Source: Parvibium lacunae
GTDB taxonomy: Bacteria; Pseudomonadota; Gammaproteobacteria; Burkholderiales; Burkholderiaceae_D
DNA: 64,000 bases
Assembly: GCF_003335215.1 (NCBI RefSeq)
Contig: NZ_QPGB01000007.1
Coordinates: 1-64,000 of the forward strand
Direction of reading: 5' to 3'
The notes beneath the pieces were generated by a model that was not told the DNA's origin, did no database searches, and saw nothing but the letters and a program-made list of their open reading frames with translations. Below, one piece after another: positions 61,840 to 64,000 of the stretch. Within the stretch, counting starts at the first letter, position 1. The number at the start of each line of letters is the position of its first letter. Made by a program: the position numbers and the translations under genes.

Positions 61840-64000
61840 ATGAAATTTCGCTTTCCCGTTGTCATTATTGATGAAGATTTTCGCTCTGAGAATACCTCGG
61901 GCTTGGGCATTCGGGCGCTGGCAGAGGCGATTGAGAGTGAGGGAATGGCGGTGATTGGTGTCACCAGCTATGGCGATTTGTCGCAATTTGCCCAGCAGCA
62001 AAGCCGGGCATCGGCCTTTATTCTGTCGATTGACGATGAGGAATTTACCCCCGGCCCCGATCTCGATCCGGCGGTGCTGAATCTGCGTAGCTTTATTGAA
62101 GAAATTCGCTTCAAGAACGCCGATATTCCGATTTACTTATATGGTGAAACCAAAACCTCGCGCCACATTCCCAACGATATTCTGAAAGAACTCCACGGCT
62201 TCATTCACATGTTTGAAGACACGCCGGAGTTTGTGGCCAAACACATTATTCGTGAAGCGAAGTCGTATCTCGATGGTTTGGCGCCGCCATTCTTCCGTGC
62301 GCTGGTGGATTACGCGAATGACGGCTCTTATTCTTGGCATTGTCCCGGCCACTCGGGTGGCGTGGCATTTTTGAAATCACCGGTGGGGCAAATGTTCCAT
62401 CAGTTCTTTGGCGAAAATATGTTGCGCGCCGATGTGTGTAATGCGGTAGATGAACTCGGCCAATTGCTTGATCACACCGGGCCGGTCGCCGCATCTGAGC
62501 GCAATGCCGCACGCATCTTCAATGCCGACCACTTATTCTTTGTGACGAACGGTACCTCCACGTCAAATAAAATCGTTTGGCATAGCACTGTTGCGCCGGG
62601 GGATATTGTGGTGGTGGATCGCAACTGCCATAAATCCATTCTGCACGCGATTATGATGACCGGCGCGATTCCCGTTTTCCTCATGCCCACGCGCAACCAT
62701 TATGGGATTATCGGCCCCATCCCGATGGAAGAGTTCAAGCCTGAAAATATTCAGAAAAAAATCGAAGCGAATCCTTTTGCCCGTGAAGCGCACCGTAACA
62801 AAAAGCCGCGAGTACTGACGATTACCCAATCTACCTACGATGGCATTTTGTACAACGTGGAAATGATTAAAGGCATGTTAGACGGCGAAGTCGATAGCTT
62901 ACATTTTGATGAAGCGTGGCTACCCCACGCGTCCTTCCATGATTTCTACAAAAACATGCACGCGATTGGTAAGGAACGCCCGCGCACCAAAGAATCGCTG
63001 GTATTTGCCACGCACTCCACGCATAAGTTGCTGGCCGGCATTTCGCAAGCTTCACAAATCGTGGTGCAAGATTCCGAAGAACGTAAACTAGATCGCCATG
63101 CCTTCAACGAAGCGTATCTGATGCATACCTCGACCTCACCGCAGTACGCCATTATTGCTTCCTGTGATGTGGCGGCCGCGATGATGGAACCCCCTGGCGG
63201 AACGGCGCTGGTGGAGGAATCGATTGTTGAGGCGCTCAACTTCCGCCGCGCCATGCGCAAAGTCGATGAAGAGTGGGGCGCAGACTGGTGGTTTAAGGTC
63301 TGGGGCCCGGACTACCTCGCCGAAGATGGCATGGCCGACCGTGAAGACTGGGTACTGAAAGCCAATGATCGTTGGCACGGCTTTGGTAACCTGGCCACCG
63401 GTTTTAATATGCTCGACCCAATCAAGGCCACCATCATCACCCCCGGCTTGGAAGTGGATGGTGAGTTCGATCCCGAGCGTGGCATTCCCGCCGCCATCGT
63501 CAGCAAATACCTCGCCGAACATGGTGTGATTATTGAGAAGACCGGCCTGTATTCCTTCTTCATCATGTTCACGATAGGCATTACCAAAGGCCGCTGGAAT
63601 ACGCTGGTCACGGCGCTGCAGCAGTTCAAAGATGATTACGATAAAAACCAGCCGCTATGGCGGGTGCTGCCCGAGTTTGTGGCGAAGCATCCGCGCTATG
63701 AGCGGGTAGGCTTGCGCGATCTCTGCCACCAAATTCACGCCGTTTACCGTGAAAACGATATTGCACGCTTGACCACAGAAATGTATTTGTCAGATATGGA
63801 ACCAGCGCTCAAGCCCTCTAAGGCTTGGTCACTGATGGCGCACCGTGAGGTGGAGCGGGTGGAGATTGATGCGCTGGAAGGGCGCGTGACGAGTATGCTG
63901 GTTACGCCCTATCCACCCGGTATTCCACTGCTGATTCCGGGTGAGCGTTTCAATAAAAAGATTGTCGATTACCTCAAGTTTGCACGGATGTTTAATGAAC
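61840..64000 (+). CDS. Arginine/lysine/ornithine decarboxylase, partial
   Basis: A fold-type I PLP enzyme of the large Orn/Lys/Arg decarboxylase family, making polyamine precursors and consuming protons. The frame runs from ATG 61840 past the window edge (720 codons seen). The N-terminal wing MKFRFPVVIIDEDF resembles a receiver fold; the PLP-binding region has FVTNGTSTSNKIV, FDEAWLPHASF and the Schiff-base Lys396 in FATHSTHKLLAG. Length fits the biodegradative type (about 750). Substrate specificity is not visible; arginine is most common in related Burkholderiales. Confidence 0.93.
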   Translation, partial: MKFRFPVVIIDEDFRSENTSGLGIRALAEAIESEGMAVIGVTSYGDLSQFAQQQSRASAFILSIDDEEFTPGPDLDPAVLNLRSFIEEIRFKNADIPIYLYGETKTSRHIPNDILKELHGFIHMFEDTPEFVAKHIIREAKSYLDGLAPPFFRALVDYANDGSYSWHCPGHSGGVAFLKSPVGQMFHQFFGENMLRADVCNAVDELGQLLDHTGPVAASERNAARIFNADHLFFVTNGTSTSNKIVWHSTVAPGDIVVVDRNCHKSILHAIMMTGAIPVFLMPTRNHYGIIGPIPMEEFKPENIQKKIEANPFAREAHRNKKPRVLTITQSTYDGILYNVEMIKGMLDGEVDSLHFDEAWLPHASFHDFYKNMHAIGKERPRTKESLVFATHSTHKLLAGISQASQIVVQDSEERKLDRHAFNEAYLMHTSTSPQYAIIASCDVAAAMMEPPGGTALVEESIVEALNFRRAMRKVDEEWGADWWFKVWGPDYLAEDGMADREDWVLKANDRWHGFGNLATGFNMLDPIKATIITPGLEVDGEFDPERGIPAAIVSKYLAEHGVIIEKTGLYSFFIMFTIGITKGRWNTLVTALQQFKDDYDKNQPLWRVLPEFVAKHPRYERVGLRDLCHQIHAVYRENDIARLTTEMYLSDMEPALKPSKAWSLMAHREVERVEIDALEGRVTSMLVTPYPPGIPLLIPGERFNKKIVDYLKFARMFNE

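Noticed and set aside
1-64000. CRISPR array or prophage
   Set aside because: I see no series of evenly spaced repeats and no capsid, tail, integrase or lysis genes.

Overview
The window reads as a chromosome segment of a betaproteobacterium, most likely Burkholderiales or a close relative. The gene order pepA|lptFG with holC and valS, DUF3460-scpA, darP|pmbA with mogA, mrp|metG, and a cys cluster containing a DUF934 gene all fit that group. I did not compute identity to any genome. Nearly everything from about 2.9 kb onward is core metabolism. The accessory DNA lies at the left edge (1-2.9 kb) and in a small insert between parE and parC (44.8-46.3 kb).

Left edge: an IS30-family transposase remnant abuts a minus-strand array of broken polymorphic-toxin cassettes. 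An exact 11-bp sequence (CTATTTCCCCC on the plus strand, encoding Gly-Gly-Asn on the minus strand) occurs three times. Two copies sit within about 10 bp after the stop of an immunity gene, and one sits at the junction between a pre-toxin region and a toxin domain. One toxin tip has a nucleotidyltransferase-like signature, one immunity gene is a Suppressor-of-fused (SUFU) type, and one is unrecognised. The array lies at the 3' end of a tRNA-Ser gene.

3-13 kb: a TusA-like protein, valS, a small DUF2486-like gene, holC, and a leucyl aminopeptidase carrying two AT-hook-like RGRP motifs; then the divergent LPS exporter genes lptFG, a CbiX chelatase, and a TerC-family gene preceded by a clear yybP-ykoY (Mn2+) riboswitch. 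13.6-23.3 kb is an assimilatory sulfate reduction locus: cobA (siroheme), cysN, cysD, a sensor-less chemoreceptor-like protein, cysH, DUF934, cysI, a TauE/SafE permease and divergent cysB. CobA and CbiX would supply the siroheme used by CysI; CysDN, CysH and CysI carry sulfate to sulfide.

23.3-41.5 kb: a P-loop kinase, pdxH, msrA, a VOC protein, dcd, metE with divergent metR, mrp, metG (with an AT-rich mosaic segment), a SulP permease, a hydrolase, a Kef-type K+/H+ antiporter with its flavoprotein partner, DUF3460 and scpA. 41.5-50 kb: a response regulator, parC and parE separated by an AbrB/Doc toxin-antitoxin module and a lipoprotein gene, then an MFS transporter followed by a 56-residue membrane ORF. 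50-55.4 kb: an SPFH protein, tRNA-Asp, an esterase, mogA, darP and pmbA.

55.4-64 kb: a TRAP transporter of the TakP/FcbT1 type in two pieces: two tandem receptor genes on the plus strand and the membrane genes dctQM on the minus strand, with a second terC between them. Both pieces have a similar 6-5-6 inverted repeat (CTAGGG-N5-CCCTAG type) upstream, suggesting common control. The window ends inside a PLP-dependent arginine/lysine/ornithine decarboxylase gene.
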